A stretch of DNA of 64,000 nucleotides from Litoditis marina (taxonomy: Eukaryota > Nematoda > Chromadorea > Rhabditida > Rhabditidae). Positions 1 to 12,499 of this stretch are shown here, in pieces. The stretch is from NCBI GenBank assembly GCA_964036275.1, contig OZ038434.1:13677259-13741258 (forward strand). The letters are read 5' to 3'. Positions within the stretch are counted from its first letter, which is position 1. The number at the start of each line of letters is the position of its first letter. A program made the position numbers and the translations under genes. Below the pieces are notes generated by a model. It worked only from the letters and a program-made list of their open reading frames with translations. It had not been told where the DNA came from and ran no database searches.

Positions 1-1868
1 TAATGCTCTTTTCTATTCCTACACAAGTCAGCGGAAAAAGGATAATGTTCTCTCTCATATAGTTAAAATGAGAATCACAGATAAAATAGTAAAACCGGTT
101 TAGTTGCAAATTAACACGTGTCTTTCCACATTGGTCGGCAGGGCACTCCAATTTCATAGAACTGGGCTAGTTGGGAAAGCGTAGGCAAAGTAGAACAACC
201 GGCCGATACGTGCCAATTCGTTTTTTGTCATTTACACGCGGAAGTACACGGCGCAAAAACATTTTTTGAGAACTTTTGTTGAAATGTAAGTGTTCTCTCA
301 GTTTTGCCGCGCAGAGCATACCGAGGATAAATTTCTGTTCACAGTTCTGGCGGCATAGCAAACGAAACTCATGAGAAGTTCATGTGAGTTTCTCATGAGA
401 TACCTCACGAGCTACTCGTGAACTCTCAATGTTGTAGCATGGAAATCAGTAGAATCTCATGAGAAGTTCGCGGTAATAAAAATAGCTCATGAGGTGATAT
501 CATGAACTTTTGTGAGGATTGCCACGCCGCCTGGCACAATTACTCGTAAGATTGTGCACAATTTGTTATTGTTCGAAGTTGGCCCATTCTCACAGTACAG
601 GTAAGTTCGCTGAGGTTGTGGAAAGATAGAAGGTCAAATGTTGGCCAAACATTGCTTTTGGCTGAGGGGTCTTCGGCAAAACACATGTGCTCGCACACTC
701 TGTTTACACTTTGTAACGCCATAAAAAAGTTGGGATGTACGTACTTTGAAAGTATGTAGCTTGAACAGAGACACTTGCTCACCCGAACACCACCCCCTAA
801 TCCTGTGAGGGTTGTAATGAGGCTCCCATATCAACTTAACTGAAGTAAAACATTTTGACTGTCTCTAGAAGTTATTCTCACTTCCGTTGCAGATAGGATG
901 TACCAGTAGTCAATTAGACCAAACGGTTTCATCTTAATTAACACTGAACTATCGCTAGAAAAAACTTTTGATCATGAAATAATGTGCATGCCATAGTCAG
1001 AATTGTATCTTAGTGGTGGTCTCCACACCAACATTTTCACGATCTTTTCTTATTGAGAGCTAAACCAAGTAGCGCAGATGGGTGGTCGAACTGACACCGA
1101 TAGTTTTTTGATTATGAACATAGGTTATATAAGAGTTTATTCTTAATTTGAAAATAGCTTCATTTGAAAAGTCAATGACTGCGCCCAAAAGGTTGGCGAT
1201 GGTATGAGTCTCTCTACGGTAGACGGTACATACTACTTACTTTGCATTCTCATGAATTTGAATTACTGTTTCGACGATTTTTCTCTTTTGTTCAAATGAT
1301 CTAAAAAATGGTAAAAGACATTGAGAGGAAAACTCTCGCGGAAACTCCCGCCGGTTTTTTATCGAAAAAAAATCAGAAAAATACTCACAACATCATTTCC
1401 ATAGATGAACGCAGTACATCGATATTCATTACCTTGAGTGAAAACATGACCGAAAGTTGCATACATATTTATTACATTTCGATAGATTCAATATTTATGT
1501 ACTAGAAGTCGATCGTTGATAGTAATCGCCGTCAAACCTTGTCTGAAAAGGACGTTTGAAAAACTCACATATACTTTTCCCAACAAACTAGAAACCAGTT
1601 AACAAACAATAGACAAGTGAAGCGAGTTAACTGAAGACTGCTTCAAAAAAAACGTTTCTACAGACTAAAAAAGCGATTTTGTACTGATATTACTTTCTAT
1701 TTTTATGAAAAACTTTTCCGATCAAACTACAAACCAGATACGGTTATACTCTAACAGAATCAGAAAAAATGGCTTCTTATCGCGACAGTCTACAGAGACC
1801 CCTGATTCCCTATTACAGAGAGTGTTTGGATATATTTTCGAAAATGTCAACGTTTCTTGAGAAGATAG
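1..1868. other. Intergenic DNA with one MITE
   Basis: No exon set that I can support lies here. Open frames are short and lack splice context. The only structured piece is the inverted-repeat element at 348-531, listed separately. Confidence 0.5.
348..531. mobile_element. MITE copy 1 (CATGAG-rich, TGGCGGC ends)
   Basis: A roughly 184-bp non-autonomous element. It begins TGGCGGCATAGCAA and ends in the approximate complement ATTGCCACGCCGCC. Inside are repeated CTCATGAGA palindromes. A second copy at 13252-13433 shares most of the interior, which confirms a dispersed repeat. No transposase and no clear target duplication are seen. Confidence 0.75.
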
Positions 1869-2738
1869 TTATTGAAAAGTCGCAATACGTACTGTAGGTG
1901 TCCTAGTAGGAATGAAGTGGACTATACCTGAATCGCAAACAACTTTGGGCACTGGACATCCATCCTCCATGACCTCAGTCACTCTACATCCGCGGTCGGG
2001 ATGGATGGGGTCGGAACCGAAACAGCCTGGATATAATATGTAAATATATAAATAACGCCAACAAAACCTATTTTATCATTCAAATAACATCGATGAACTT
2101 TTGTGGACACCGTAAGATCGGTTTTCAGACGATGCTCAGCTGATTGGCTGCCATAGAAGCCTAGATGTATCTTTATAATCATCTTCGCTCAACGAACGCA
2201 AAAAAAAACCCTTCAAATTTTGAATCGCCCTCACGAAAATACGTGTTCAAAGTCTTACTTTCATTGAGAATGAGATGAAACATAGTGGTTTTTATTCTGG
2301 GTATATCGAAATACAATTCGAGATTTCGTTCAACTTGACTTTGCAATGAATGTGAAACTCACATTTTCCGTGATAGCAGTATGTTGGGTGGACGCACTCT
2401 TCCTTGCATTCGGATTCGGCGGCCAGGAGAGATGGAACTGTAAATAAGTTGATAGATAAAAACAATAAGAGAGAAAAAACTCCGGGAAATGTTTGACTTC
2501 TTCTTCGCTCAAGTTGCTGAAGTTGGACACTTTTAGGATGATCTGTTTGAGCGAACAGTTTGGAACACAAATTAACTTTAGAAACCTCATAATTATTTTA
2601 GGCGAGATCACGCTAAACTCAGTCAATCAACATGCTCTTCTGATAATTTGTCAAACTCTCTCCAAAATATACTCTTTGAATTTCTTTTGATGCTGAAACC
2701 AACTCACTGGTAATAAGGATGATGAAAAGGGCGAACAT
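1869..2738 (-). CDS. Small secreted eight-cysteine protein, paralogue 1
   Basis: Three-exon model: 2738-2708, 2437-2363, 2026-1869. The start codon follows an acceptor (TTTTTTCAG|AATG), as expected for a trans-spliced nematode gene. Exon 1 and the start of exon 2 encode a hydrophobic signal peptide (MFALFIILIT, then IPSLLAA). The mature part is acidic and cysteine-rich: C-x3-C-x5-C-x4-CC, then three more cysteines, with the shared block GSDPIHP. This spacing recalls EB or chitin-binding-like secreted modules, but I do not recognise a named family. Paralogues 2 and 3 share exon phases and all eight cysteines. The 3' end is uncertain: a GT at 1927 could be a donor to an unseen exon. Reading through gives an 87-residue protein ending at TAA 1869-1871, close to the 86 residues of paralogue 3. 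Confidence 0.7.
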
Positions 2739-3337
2739 TCTGAAAAAATATATTTTGAAATTCCATAATATAATAACAACGCAATTATAAAAAACCGGGA
2801 AGGTGCACAAAGTTGTCACTAGGATGGAACGGTCAATATTTGTGGTGATTGGGAAACTAGTTCATGAATGAATGATTGCCAAAAATCATTTAGTTACAAT
2901 TCACTTTTTAACAATGATGTGATAAAATCAAATACTTCGCTTAGAAATCGTTAACAATCATAACGTAAGTACTGAAACCATGAACTTTAACGTAAGTGAA
3001 CAGTAAAGTCAGCAATCGTAATTTTCAGGGCCTAGGTGGTAGTTTTATATCAGCAGCTTGACCTTGTACGCGGAAGTGCGTTGGAAATTGAGAACAAAAA
3101 AACCTCGTGGGGACCATTTCGTTGAAATAGAACCGTTTTCTAGGTCATGTTTCTGAAAGAACTGACAAGAGACTTTGACATGGTTTTTTGAAGAGTACGA
3201 GAATAAAAAAACTATGCAGGCAAACATGCTGAAACGTGTGATGCTGAAACGTTGCAAACGTCAATCCGAGGAGCCAGCAGTGACAAGAGTGGAAAGGAAA
3301 ACCTCTAATTATTTTGGATGAGATATTAGAAGTAGCT

Positions 3338-3573
3338 TATACTCTGTTTCCCCAATCGATGTCCTTCTACAGTAATCCGTCAAATATTCGAGACGCGTTT
3401 TCTAATGAATAATTTATTATCATGGTTCGGAACTTTAACAGTTTGTAGTAGTCAACATGCAGAAGGGACTACGAAAAATTGGAGAAAATCCAAACACACC
3501 AATATACCAAACTTTCACCTGGAAGTTTGACCAGATTACTGTAGAGGGTTATAAGTGGGTGGAACAGACTATA
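3338..3573. mobile_element. MITE with TATA[C/G]TCTGTTTC ends, copy 1
   Basis: The left end reads TATACTCTGTTTCCCCAATC and the right end GTGGAACAGACTATA, an imperfect terminal inverted repeat. Both ends also carry CTACAGTAA or its complement. A homologous element with the same ends is at 27162-27395. No coding capacity. TA is the likely target duplication. Confidence 0.65.
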
Positions 3574-4781
3574 CTTATGGTATTTCTCGGTGGTTTTCTG
3601 TTTTTTAGATTACTTGATTGCAATGATAGGGAATTGTCTCTCATGTCGCACTCGAACTCAGCCCAGTTACACTGTGTGTAACCCACACACATTCAAAAAT
3701 TTTCGGCAGCGGGTTGAATGTGTTTGTTTCTGGGATATGTTATGTTCTTGTTAGAGTATAAGTTCAACGCATTCATGAACGCAATAAATTCTATTATTTG
3801 TGTTCTCTCAATTTATTACTGCATGTTCGATGTGAACGGGAAATATCATCTACCAGTTTGGGCTTCGTGTGTCCATATATTTCTGTTGTTATTGAACTAA
3901 TTTTCCTATTGTGCTCTCGACCGTCCTGATTACGTATGCTAGAAGATCCCGCTACCTTCATCCCATCCTGCGTCTCTCGCTGTGCCTCACTATTTCTCGT
4001 CTTTCACATCCCGGCGGGATGTAAAGGCAGAGAAATAGCGTATGTTTGAGGAGATGCAGGATGGGATGAAGGTGCTGGAATCTTCTAGGATACGTACTTT
4101 GCTCCGCGTGTCTGGTCGTTGTTGTCGATACACGATTATATTGTTCTCTGTTCACATGGGAAATGAATACAAATCCAACGTCATCATTATAAGTTCTTTC
4201 ATTTTGTGCTTTAGTTGTTCTATGTATGTGACTGAGACTATCTTGTATTTTATCGAAGTCTTTCGAATTTGTGTACGTGAGCAAGGGCGCGTGTATATTA
4301 CGTAAGCGGCAGTTTTTGAGGAACACTGAACTGTTGACATGAAATTTTGATGTTTCTATATCGTCCAGCACTGTAAAATTGCATGTTATACTATGTGCGC
4401 GTAACAGGGTAACATACCAGCTTTTCTTCTCTTCTTTTCTCTTCATTCACCCGTTTGGAGTGACACATACTTTCTCATGAGTTTTTATGATCTTGATCTG
4501 AGAGTATGAACAGTAATTGTGTACATGTTTATTACATTACAAATAGTGATGCGTATTGGAACTCCGTTGACAGAAGTGACCGTGAGTAGAAGGACGGAAG
4601 GGAAATTCGAGTTAGTCTGAAAACAGAGTTTAGTAGATTAATTGCGTGAGGGCTTCAGATCAGTCCTTATCTTTTAAAAAAAGACCAAAACCAATTAAAC
4701 AAGAGGAGGTACGTGGGTTCGAAAAAAGGTCTTAAAAATTTAAACAGGTTGGGAAAACACTTTTTGTACCGAAAATGATAA
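3574..4781. other. Intergenic DNA between secreted-protein paralogues
   Basis: Apart from the inverted-repeat element at 3931-4096 I see no supportable gene. The ORFs over that element are products of its palindromic sequence. Confidence 0.5.
3931..4096. mobile_element. Palindromic MITE (TACG[T/C]ATGCTAGAA family)
   Basis: A nearly complete fold-back: the left arm starts TACGTATGCTAGAAGATCCC and the right arm ends ATCTTCTAGGATACGTA. Both arms contain CTTCATCCCATCCTGC or its complement, around a central ACATCCCGGCGGGATGT palindrome. Related copies lie at 32193-32351 (complete) and about 9004-9110 and 14818-14937 (degenerate). Confidence 0.75.
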
Positions 4782-5813
4782 TTATCTAGAAAATGAATCT
4801 CTAACAGAGGGTCGGTTAGGGAATGACAGAGACATGGTTCTGTTCTGAAGCGTTTGTAGGTTGATCCCGTGCCTGTCAGGGCGCAACTTGTAAGTTTGTC
4901 TGTATTTGGATGAACTAGACAACAAATGAGGTTTAGTCCTTGTATTTACACATTGATAAAAAATACCTTTGGAACAGACAAGTTTCGGCTGTGGGCAACC
5001 ATCGACTGTCTCGTATTCGGTATGACATCCTTCGGGGCCGTGAATGGGGTCAGATCCAATACAACCTTAATTCACATATTTAAGTGATTGCGCTTCGTTC
5101 TGAGGCGGTATCTTGACCATCGCAAATTTGTAACACCAAAAGGTTCAAACCGATTCGATGAATTGCGCTAAACTGCAAGGTTATATTTGGAAGTTTCTAA
5201 AAAGGGATTGAATTCTAAAAAGGGATTGTTGCTGGGTATGCCAATCAAACCACAATTTGCAGATTCATTCAACTCCTACAGATGTTTTTTTTATCAACAA
5301 TTCTCACATTTGCCCTCGTGGCAGTATTCCGGGTAGTGACATTCTTCTTTACATTCGGTGGCCAGGAGAGATGGGACTGTAAACAAATTGATACGTATGG
5401 AAATAACTGTAGATAGTTTCACACAACGCGGTTTTCTCAGCCAAACTAACAGTTAGTCTTTGTACAAGCTTTTTGGGTTGAAAGTGAGAATGAATTAATT
5501 TTGCACATCACTTGGACCGCCTCAGGGCTGTTCCGCAACTAGATTCCACTAATCCACTGAAGTCAGAACTCTGTATGGGATTTGCACTTGCCAAAGCGAG
5601 CCCATACGGCGTAGTCTGAGTTATTTTGCTGTACTTGTAGTTCGATTCCGTTGTTTTGGTCGGAAGTCGTGAGTTATGGCATGTATAAAGATTAAAATAT
5701 ATCAACCATTTGGCCACCACCTACAGTATGTTACCGATTCTTGAATAAATCTACACTATCTCTGACTTGAAAACTAACTCACTGGTAATAAGGATGATGA
5801 AAAGAAGGAACAT
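4782..5813 (-). CDS. Small secreted eight-cysteine protein, paralogue 2
   Basis: Exons 5813-5783, 5376-5308 and from 5065 downward. The architecture matches paralogue 1: acceptor TTTTTTCAG before AATG, a signal peptide starting MFLLFIILIT, then the same eight cysteines with the blocks CKEEC, GKCC, GSDPIH and DGCP. Exon 3 is identical in length (99 nt to the GT at 4966) to that of paralogue 1. Read-through reaches TAA at 4782-4784 and adds a long low-complexity tail, so a further splice at 4966 is more likely here than in paralogue 3. The upstream flank (5776-6160) also resembles the flank of paralogue 1 (2700-3180), so a segment larger than the gene was duplicated. Confidence 0.65.
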
Positions 5814-6160
5814 TCTGAAAAAAGACAATAATATTACAAAGTGCTGGAGAGGTACACAAATGGCTTGGAACTTGGGTGAAAACTGAACTTTTCAAAGCGA
5901 CTAGTTCATGAATTGTCCAGCCCAAAGTATGTTAATTACCTTAATAATCTTCAATGAATTTCGAACTTAACGTTAACGTAACTATACATGTAAACGTATA
6001 CGAAACTGAACAGGGGAAGGGAGAAATCGTGAAACGAAGTAACGGTGTGGTTTAGTTTCATGTCAACTGATTGACCTTGGCACGCGGAAGTGGTTGAAAA
6101 TTGAGAAAAAACGACGCGGTTTCGTTGAAATGGAACTTATATAGGTCATGTTTATGAAGA

Positions 6161-7988
6161 ACTTGAGAAATCAAATTTCACTCGAATGTGAGTTTATATT
6201 AATGGTGCAGTTTTAGTCACAATTGAAAAATAAAACTCGGGCATATTTTAGGCAAACAAATTGAGTGCCACCATCGGCGTGTGAGGCAACACTTTTTGGA
6301 AACCGAAAATTTCTAAAAAACAAACAAACAGTGGATTCAAGATTTTTTCGGTACGCTCGAGGTCTAAATAGGAACAACGAAATTCCTCCTTGTGAAAATT
6401 GTGAAAATTGTCTTATTTGAATACAAGGGGAGTATTCTGAAGTTATAGTAACAGGCTACATTTAAATTCGTTTTTACAAGTTTGATGCGATAGTTATTTG
6501 TCATTCTCGCGGCGTATTTGAATCCATCCTCATGAGCAAGAAACATTTCACATAAACCCCACCTTTCTGGTTTGCAAGCCGACTTTGTTCACCTGCCACA
6601 ACACAATTATTTTCAGGTTTATCAAAATGCAGGGAAAATTGGCGAACCCCGATTTTAGATTCGTTTCCTGTTCTTGTAAACCAATTCGTTTGGAATGCTT
6701 GGTGTGTGGACTTCCCAGATTTCCTACGTTACCGATTCCACGCTTAAAACAACAAAAAATAGTATAACATGTTTAGTTTATCACTCACACACTTTCATTA
6801 ATTTAGATTATATAACACAAAAAGCGAAAAAACTGTACTTGTAAGGTTGAATGATTACATGACCCTTGACCCAAAAACAAAAAAATACCAAGATGAATGT
6901 AAAGCGAACACAAAATACAAAGAAAACTTTAATTAAATCTGTCGGCTTTTGGAGTGCTTCAACAAGTGTAATTGAATGAACACTTGTCCGGTATCGATTC
7001 CTCGTTTCTTTGACCATCACAGACCGGCAGAAACTCTTTTTCCTGAGATTCTTCCGATGGTACGACTGATCTGGAAAAAGTGCGCGATGAAACGTGTGTA
7101 CGTGAATACGTGACGAAAAGAACGTGACATTGGGTTTCTCGAAACTTGCGCTAGATATCATCATCGTCCAGTAATCTGTACTCTAAGCACTTCTTCCTAT
7201 TTTTTCCCGAAGCAGAATTCTTGGACATAAAGTGTCAAGTAAATCACACTTTTACCGCTATATTGTGCCGTAGAAGTGAATTTTTTTTGATCTTGTGTTT
7301 GAGCCTTGCTCCTATTTCTAGTTATATTTGATGGTAGGAGTTAGAGTTTTAATGTACGGTATTGTAAAGTGAAGTAAAGTAAGTTTAAATAAAAGTAAAG
7401 TACACTACGGATTAGCGCTCAATCTGGCAAGAATTTGGTCAGCTACATGTGATGACCACGGCATAGAGGTCGCCCTAGGAATAAAGGTCAAAACTATATT
7501 AGGTTTAAGTTGTTTCTGTTTGTAAGTTGATCTCAGTGTGAGTTTAGGCGTCTGGAAATTTGTGATGTGTAAACAGATTACACTACTCAGGTTTGGTCAC
7601 ATCCTAAGATCGCAGGACAAGTTATTGGCAAACTGCAGCGTAACACTAACCCGGGTCCACCTTCAATATACGGTGTTCAATTACTTTTAGTAGTTGTGCT
7701 CGCAGTGTTCGAATGCTGAATTTGTAGTTGGTCTCAAGGTTGCCGATAGTCTTGGACAATATTGGCAACTAATATGAGTGTCCGTTTTAGCGGAGATTCG
7801 AAGAAACGAAACACCACCTATATACACCTCGAGTCCTCACTTCATTCTCGTTTATTTCGCGCTGTAGGTGCAAAACAAACTTACAAACTCCTAATAGCTT
7901 ATGGTGATGCAAAGTTCGTGTTTCTGAACCTCACATATGAAAAAACCAAGTTACGAAACCTGTAAGTTTAGTACAACATTATTCATAC
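6161..7988. other. Intergenic DNA with a gene fragment
   Basis: AT-rich. No complete gene is supported. At about 7690-7760 (minus) a short stretch translates to KTIGNLETNYKFSIRTL, resembling the C-terminal part of the secreted protein at 7989-8222 (KHIGNLTIPDNVYIRIL). It looks like a decayed copy of that exon. Confidence 0.4.
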
Positions 7989-8222
7989 TTACAGTATCCG
8001 AATGTAGACGTTGTCTGGGATTGTGAGGTTGCCGATATGTTTGGACAGCGGTTCTCCGAATCGGTCCATTCGAATAAACTCGGATAGGCCGCTGATGGAA
8101 AACACGCAAACTCCTCCCTTGACCTGGGCGGAGTTTATGAGCTCCACATCCTGTAGCTGAACTTCTCCCGAAGAGAAACCGAACAAGCACATTCCAACAA
8201 AGAATAGGATGAACAACTTCAT
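7989..8222 (-). CDS. Small secreted protein, function unknown
   Basis: The start codon at 8222 follows ATTTCCAG|A, a good splice or trans-splice acceptor, so I use this start and not the upstream in-frame ATG at 8237. The first 20 or so residues form a signal peptide (MKLFILFFVGMCLFGFSSG) followed by a roughly 55-residue mature region with one cysteine. The frame ends at TAA 7989-7991, but that stop lies inside a perfect donor, CT|GTAAGT, so the exon may end at 7993 and continue in an unidentified exon. I do not recognise the family. A decayed paralogous fragment lies just downstream at about 7690-7760. Confidence 0.5.
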   Translation of the reverse strand: MKLFILFFVGMCLFGFSSGEVQLQDVELINSAQVKGGVCVFSISGLSEFIRMDRFGEPLSKHIGNLTIPDNVYIRIL

Positions 8223-10357
8223 TCTGGAAATATGCAAGGAGGTTTTTCTGAGATTTCATGTTTTTATCCCTTCGGGACTAAACAACTGAACAAACTCAAA
8301 GTCGCGAAACAAAACATAATGAGAGTAAAACATTTGGTGATTATACAGTTGTGCTTATGAGCAGTGGCTTCGGTTCACTGAAACAGTAAAGAAAAACTAA
8401 AAATACTTAAGAAGATAGACAGATCAAGCAAGTTGTGGTAGAACAAATTTCCATTATGAAACATATGCGTATGTCAAGGGTAAATGTATTCATGAAATGA
8501 TCAAATGGAGGATAATACTTGTTTATGGAAAGAACTTGCTCATAATATTTACTCACAGTTGGAATGCACTCTAGAAATATACAGATCTGCAGAACAAGCA
8601 TAATTTCTCTCCAAAATAAAAACAAAGAACAAGGTAGGCTGCTGTTCAACTAGGTGGTTCATTCGTTGATGTTCAATCGCGAGAAAGTAAGGTAGCGCGA
8701 TTAACAGTTTTCTGAAGTTATCGTATATCTGGCAGTAACTTTCTACGATGTAAATATCTAATGTAGAACACTAATTGTAAAATATTAAGATAAAACCTGT
8801 CTCAACACATAAATAACTCTCATTGATGAACTTATCAATGAAATTTTTTTGTGAGAGTAATTTCAACCCACCGTTGAATCCTACCGTAACCCATTACCGT
8901 AGGTGGTCTACTACCTGAATGTCGTGATGAACAAATTACTTCTCAAGATTTTACAGTACGTATTATTTTCGAAGTTCAAAGTCTAAATATTTTCGAATAC
9001 CGAGTATGTATGCTAGAACATCGTCTCTCGCTTTGCACGCTATTCTCCCAGAGTGCCGTGAGAGCAGAGAAATAGTGTATGTTTACGAAGGCGCAGGTTG
9101 CGATAAAAAACCGGGATGTTCAGGAATACGCCCTCTTTTGAATGTCCCAAAAGCGTATAGAAGTTACAGCCTCTCCGGTTGAAAGATTTGAAGGAAGTGA
9201 AACAAAGTGTACTTGTGCGGTTATCGAGAGAGGCATTATGCATGAACTGATCAGACAAACGAATTATACTTCATGTTGACGAAAACAAGTCTCATAATAT
9301 TTACCTGTCCCGATAGCCTGCACTACTCTGCACATGAATGAGTCAGTTATAGTCCACACCATTCACTTTGGCAGCCAATGAACTTTTGACGTTCTTCTTC
9401 ATCATGTTCAACCAATTGAAAATAAAGTAAATATAGGTGAATGGTTTTTCGGTCTACCACAGAATGTGAGCAAGAGCAGTTTTCAGAAAACCTCAGTTTA
9501 TAATGGAAAACATTTATCTGAAAATTCACTGGCACGCTTGGGGAATGACGAAAAACTGTTGATAAATGCTTTCAGGTTGAAACTCCATGAGTAAAACTCT
9601 ATAATCTTATAGATGGGAAGAAAACGTTAACTTTTGTTCCTTGTTCTCATCACTGTGGTATACTCGCCAACTCCAGTAGTTGCTCATTAAAACAAGCAAA
9701 CTCTGAAGTCGAAGTCGAATCGTTTGTATTTTTCTTGTCATTTTTCTCATGTTATCATGTTGTTTAACCTTTAAGGCGTCAACCATTGATTACGCGAAAA
9801 ACAACAAGATATCTAATAGAAACCAGAACATTCTGATTGATCTGGTTCCGAAATCTAGTTCTGTTTGCAATGTTTACCAAAAATTATTATAAAAGTGTGA
9901 CCACAGAGAAATTGAAAAGATTGACTGTATTTTTGAGTACATCTTTTACTGAGCACATTCATATAACTATTGACTGAAATAACTGGGAAGAACTACAAAC
10001 AACAAATGAAAGAGAGCACAATTTAAGCCATAAACACAAACAAGAATTTTCCGAAATGTCTAGATCATAGATCAAGTAGAGTAGTATGGTGCAGTTGACG
10101 AACCTCGCAAATCACTTTTACGAGAGGGATCGAAAAACCTAGTCTGCAACAATTGCTTGGACTATCATTGTTTCTCTTCATTTGGGCCCCCATCTATGGT
10201 GGGAAAACAAAAACAATTGTATCGAAGTGATCTTCTGCTGTGCAATCGCGAAAAATACTATTAGAAATTCAAAAAAGTCGAGCTTGAGAATGGATTTTAC
10301 GTTTGGAGTAGGTTTATGTTTTCAACAATCTTCGGTTTCTCGTATTTCACTATGAGG
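8223..10357. other. Intergenic DNA
   Basis: No gene I can support. A degenerate copy of the GCTAGAA palindromic MITE lies at about 9004-9110. The motif TCATAATATTTAC occurs at about 8541 and 9293, hinting at old local duplication. A possible signal-peptide exon (MLVLQICIFLECIPT before a GTGAGT donor, about 8554-8600, minus) is seen but has no partner exons. Confidence 0.4.
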
Positions 10358-11347
10358 TTAACTGTAACAACTTCGATAAGAAAGAAATAGAAACCAACGT
10401 TTGTCGTCTTCGCACTCGAGTTTCGCCATTGGACATCTATTGTCAGTCACAAATATGGTTTTACATCCGGGGCTTTCCTCAGGAGGGTCAGAGGCGAAAC
10501 AGCCTGAGAAATAGAAAATCTTTACTTTGTGTTTTATCTCGAACTATGAGAGATGTTGGAGGAGTTAGCCCTGAGAAATCTGGTACATACTGTTGCCTAA
10601 ACTAAGAAGTGTAAAAAAGTTCCAAAAACCCCCCACAATTCTCGGCTTACCAAACAGGCAGAACAGTATTTGTCTTCGGATCAAACTTTCTTCCCAGTTT
10701 TTCTTTTTCATTCAAAATTTATGAGCATCGCCTCTGAAAGGCATTTTACTTTGAGTGAAAGCAGGGGCGCTATAGATCATGTTATCCGTTTCAGGATCAA
10801 AAGCTGCCGTGAAAGTAAGCGCGATACGCAGCGAAATAGTGCTGTGATCATAACGAATTGCAGTGGGATATAGTGTCCCACCACGAAAAGTTCGCAGACG
10901 GAGCTCCGTACATATGTTATTACATAAATCACAATAAGCGAGAACGCTGTGTCCCGTGTTTCATAATTGACAACTCACACTTTCCAGTGTCATGACAGAA
11001 TGTTCCCGGAAGACAGTCCTCGTGTGTTTTACATTGCTGATCGGTGGCTATCAACAAGTGTGCTGCAACTTTTCGTTTTCATCTATTTCACCATCTATCA
11101 CTTTTTAGATAGCGGGTTTTTTTTTTCAAAATATGTCTAATGATTGAAGTTTTTTGGGTGGAGTGCAAAAAGAACAATGTGTGGTGCTCAAAATTGTCTA
11201 AATTATTGGTATCTTCATTTTTCATCCAATAGTGTATAAGTTTATAGTATACATTGGCGTATCCTATTTTGAGTTCAGAGATTAACGTATATGGAAAACG
11301 GGTAGTTTGAACTCACCGGTAAGCAACACAAGAAAGAGCACAAACAT
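10358..11347 (-). CDS. Small secreted eight-cysteine protein, paralogue 3
   Basis: Exons 11347-11317, 11062-10979 and 10503-10358, with canonical GTGAGT donors and CAG acceptors, joined in the same phases as paralogues 1 and 2. The 86-residue product has a signal peptide (MFVLFLVLLT plus AHLLIA) and eight cysteines in the family pattern (C-x5-C-x5-C-x5-CC, then C, C, C, plus one extra near the C terminus). It ends at TAA 10358-10360 after an aromatic-rich tail. It is the most diverged of the three but keeps the GKCCFASDP block. A secreted role is inferred from the signal peptide; the partner or target is unknown. Confidence 0.7.
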
Positions 11348-12499
11348 CTTTTTAGAACTAATTGGAGAGCTCTGAAAACAAAAATGAAAGTAGATTTGAG
11401 CTTGGTTAATGAAAATTGTCAATGAAACTGAGTAAACGCAAACTGGAAGGCACGGAACTATCTCTAATAGGTGAAATGAAAAACAAACAGCCAAGGACCT
11501 GTTTCGTATATACATATATCAAGTTCGACCTTGGCATGGTCAAAGTGTAATAGAAATAATTATAGCCCATTGTACACCGATGAGTGGGTTATTGGGTTAC
11601 TGATGTTAAAACTGATGTACGTGACCATGGCTTATGTATTTAAGACGTATTTGAAAAGTTCTGTATTTCTATCAGCGTTTTCTAGATTTTTTGTACGTAA
11701 CTCATTCGCGGTCTACATTACGTATATCGATTTTATGAGAAAACCGAGCAAGACGAAGATGAAAAAGTTACATGTTCGTAATCAAGTTCTCAAGATCTTT
11801 ATGATGGAAATGCTATCTCAAAGGTCAACATTAGAGAGAAATGGTATCTTTAAAGTACAGGTACGGAAATATGCTAATTTATTAGAAACACTACCGACAT
11901 AAAACAAAACCCAAGCGATTTTAAGACCTCATTTCATTTATTTAGCCTAAGTTTATGAAACAACTGAGTGAGGTGTGTGACCTACGCCTAACAAGAGACT
12001 GGGTGCCTATAACCAGCAAACCACTCATCTCACCACGTGGGTAGAAAACCAAACAAAGTTAACAAAAAACGGAAACACCTCAGAAAACTTGAGAACTGTG
12101 ATAAGTGCCATGATTCATATTGAGGAAAAACCTCACATAGTTGCAGTTTGGTTTTTGTGATGACACTACGACTGAAGTAGGTCGATATCGAACCACCACA
12201 AGCAGATCAGATGTGTGATATACAGTATGGACCCTGTGGACAAAGCCAACATTCTCCTAGATTTTACAGAATATCTCGGAAAAACCAAAAACCAAAGGAC
12301 AAAAGCAAGATACACGTTTATTATGGAACCTGATATGTATGTCGCAGCAATTAATGATAAATGATATCTATTGAACTCTATGACATGAAAAGTCTCGAAA
12401 AATGAAAATATACACGTTAATTATAGAACCTGACATGTAATTCAGAGCAATAAACGGAGTCAATACATATAATTTATAACCACTGTACTGATAATCAAC
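11348..12499. other. Intergenic DNA
   Basis: No supported gene. A 123-codon plus-strand ORF at 11531-11902 has no splice or family support and an AT-driven composition; I treat it as chance. Confidence 0.4.

Noticed and set aside
11531..11902. 123-codon plus-strand ORF
   Set aside because: No splice sites, signal peptide logic or family resemblance; composition fits chance in AT-rich DNA.
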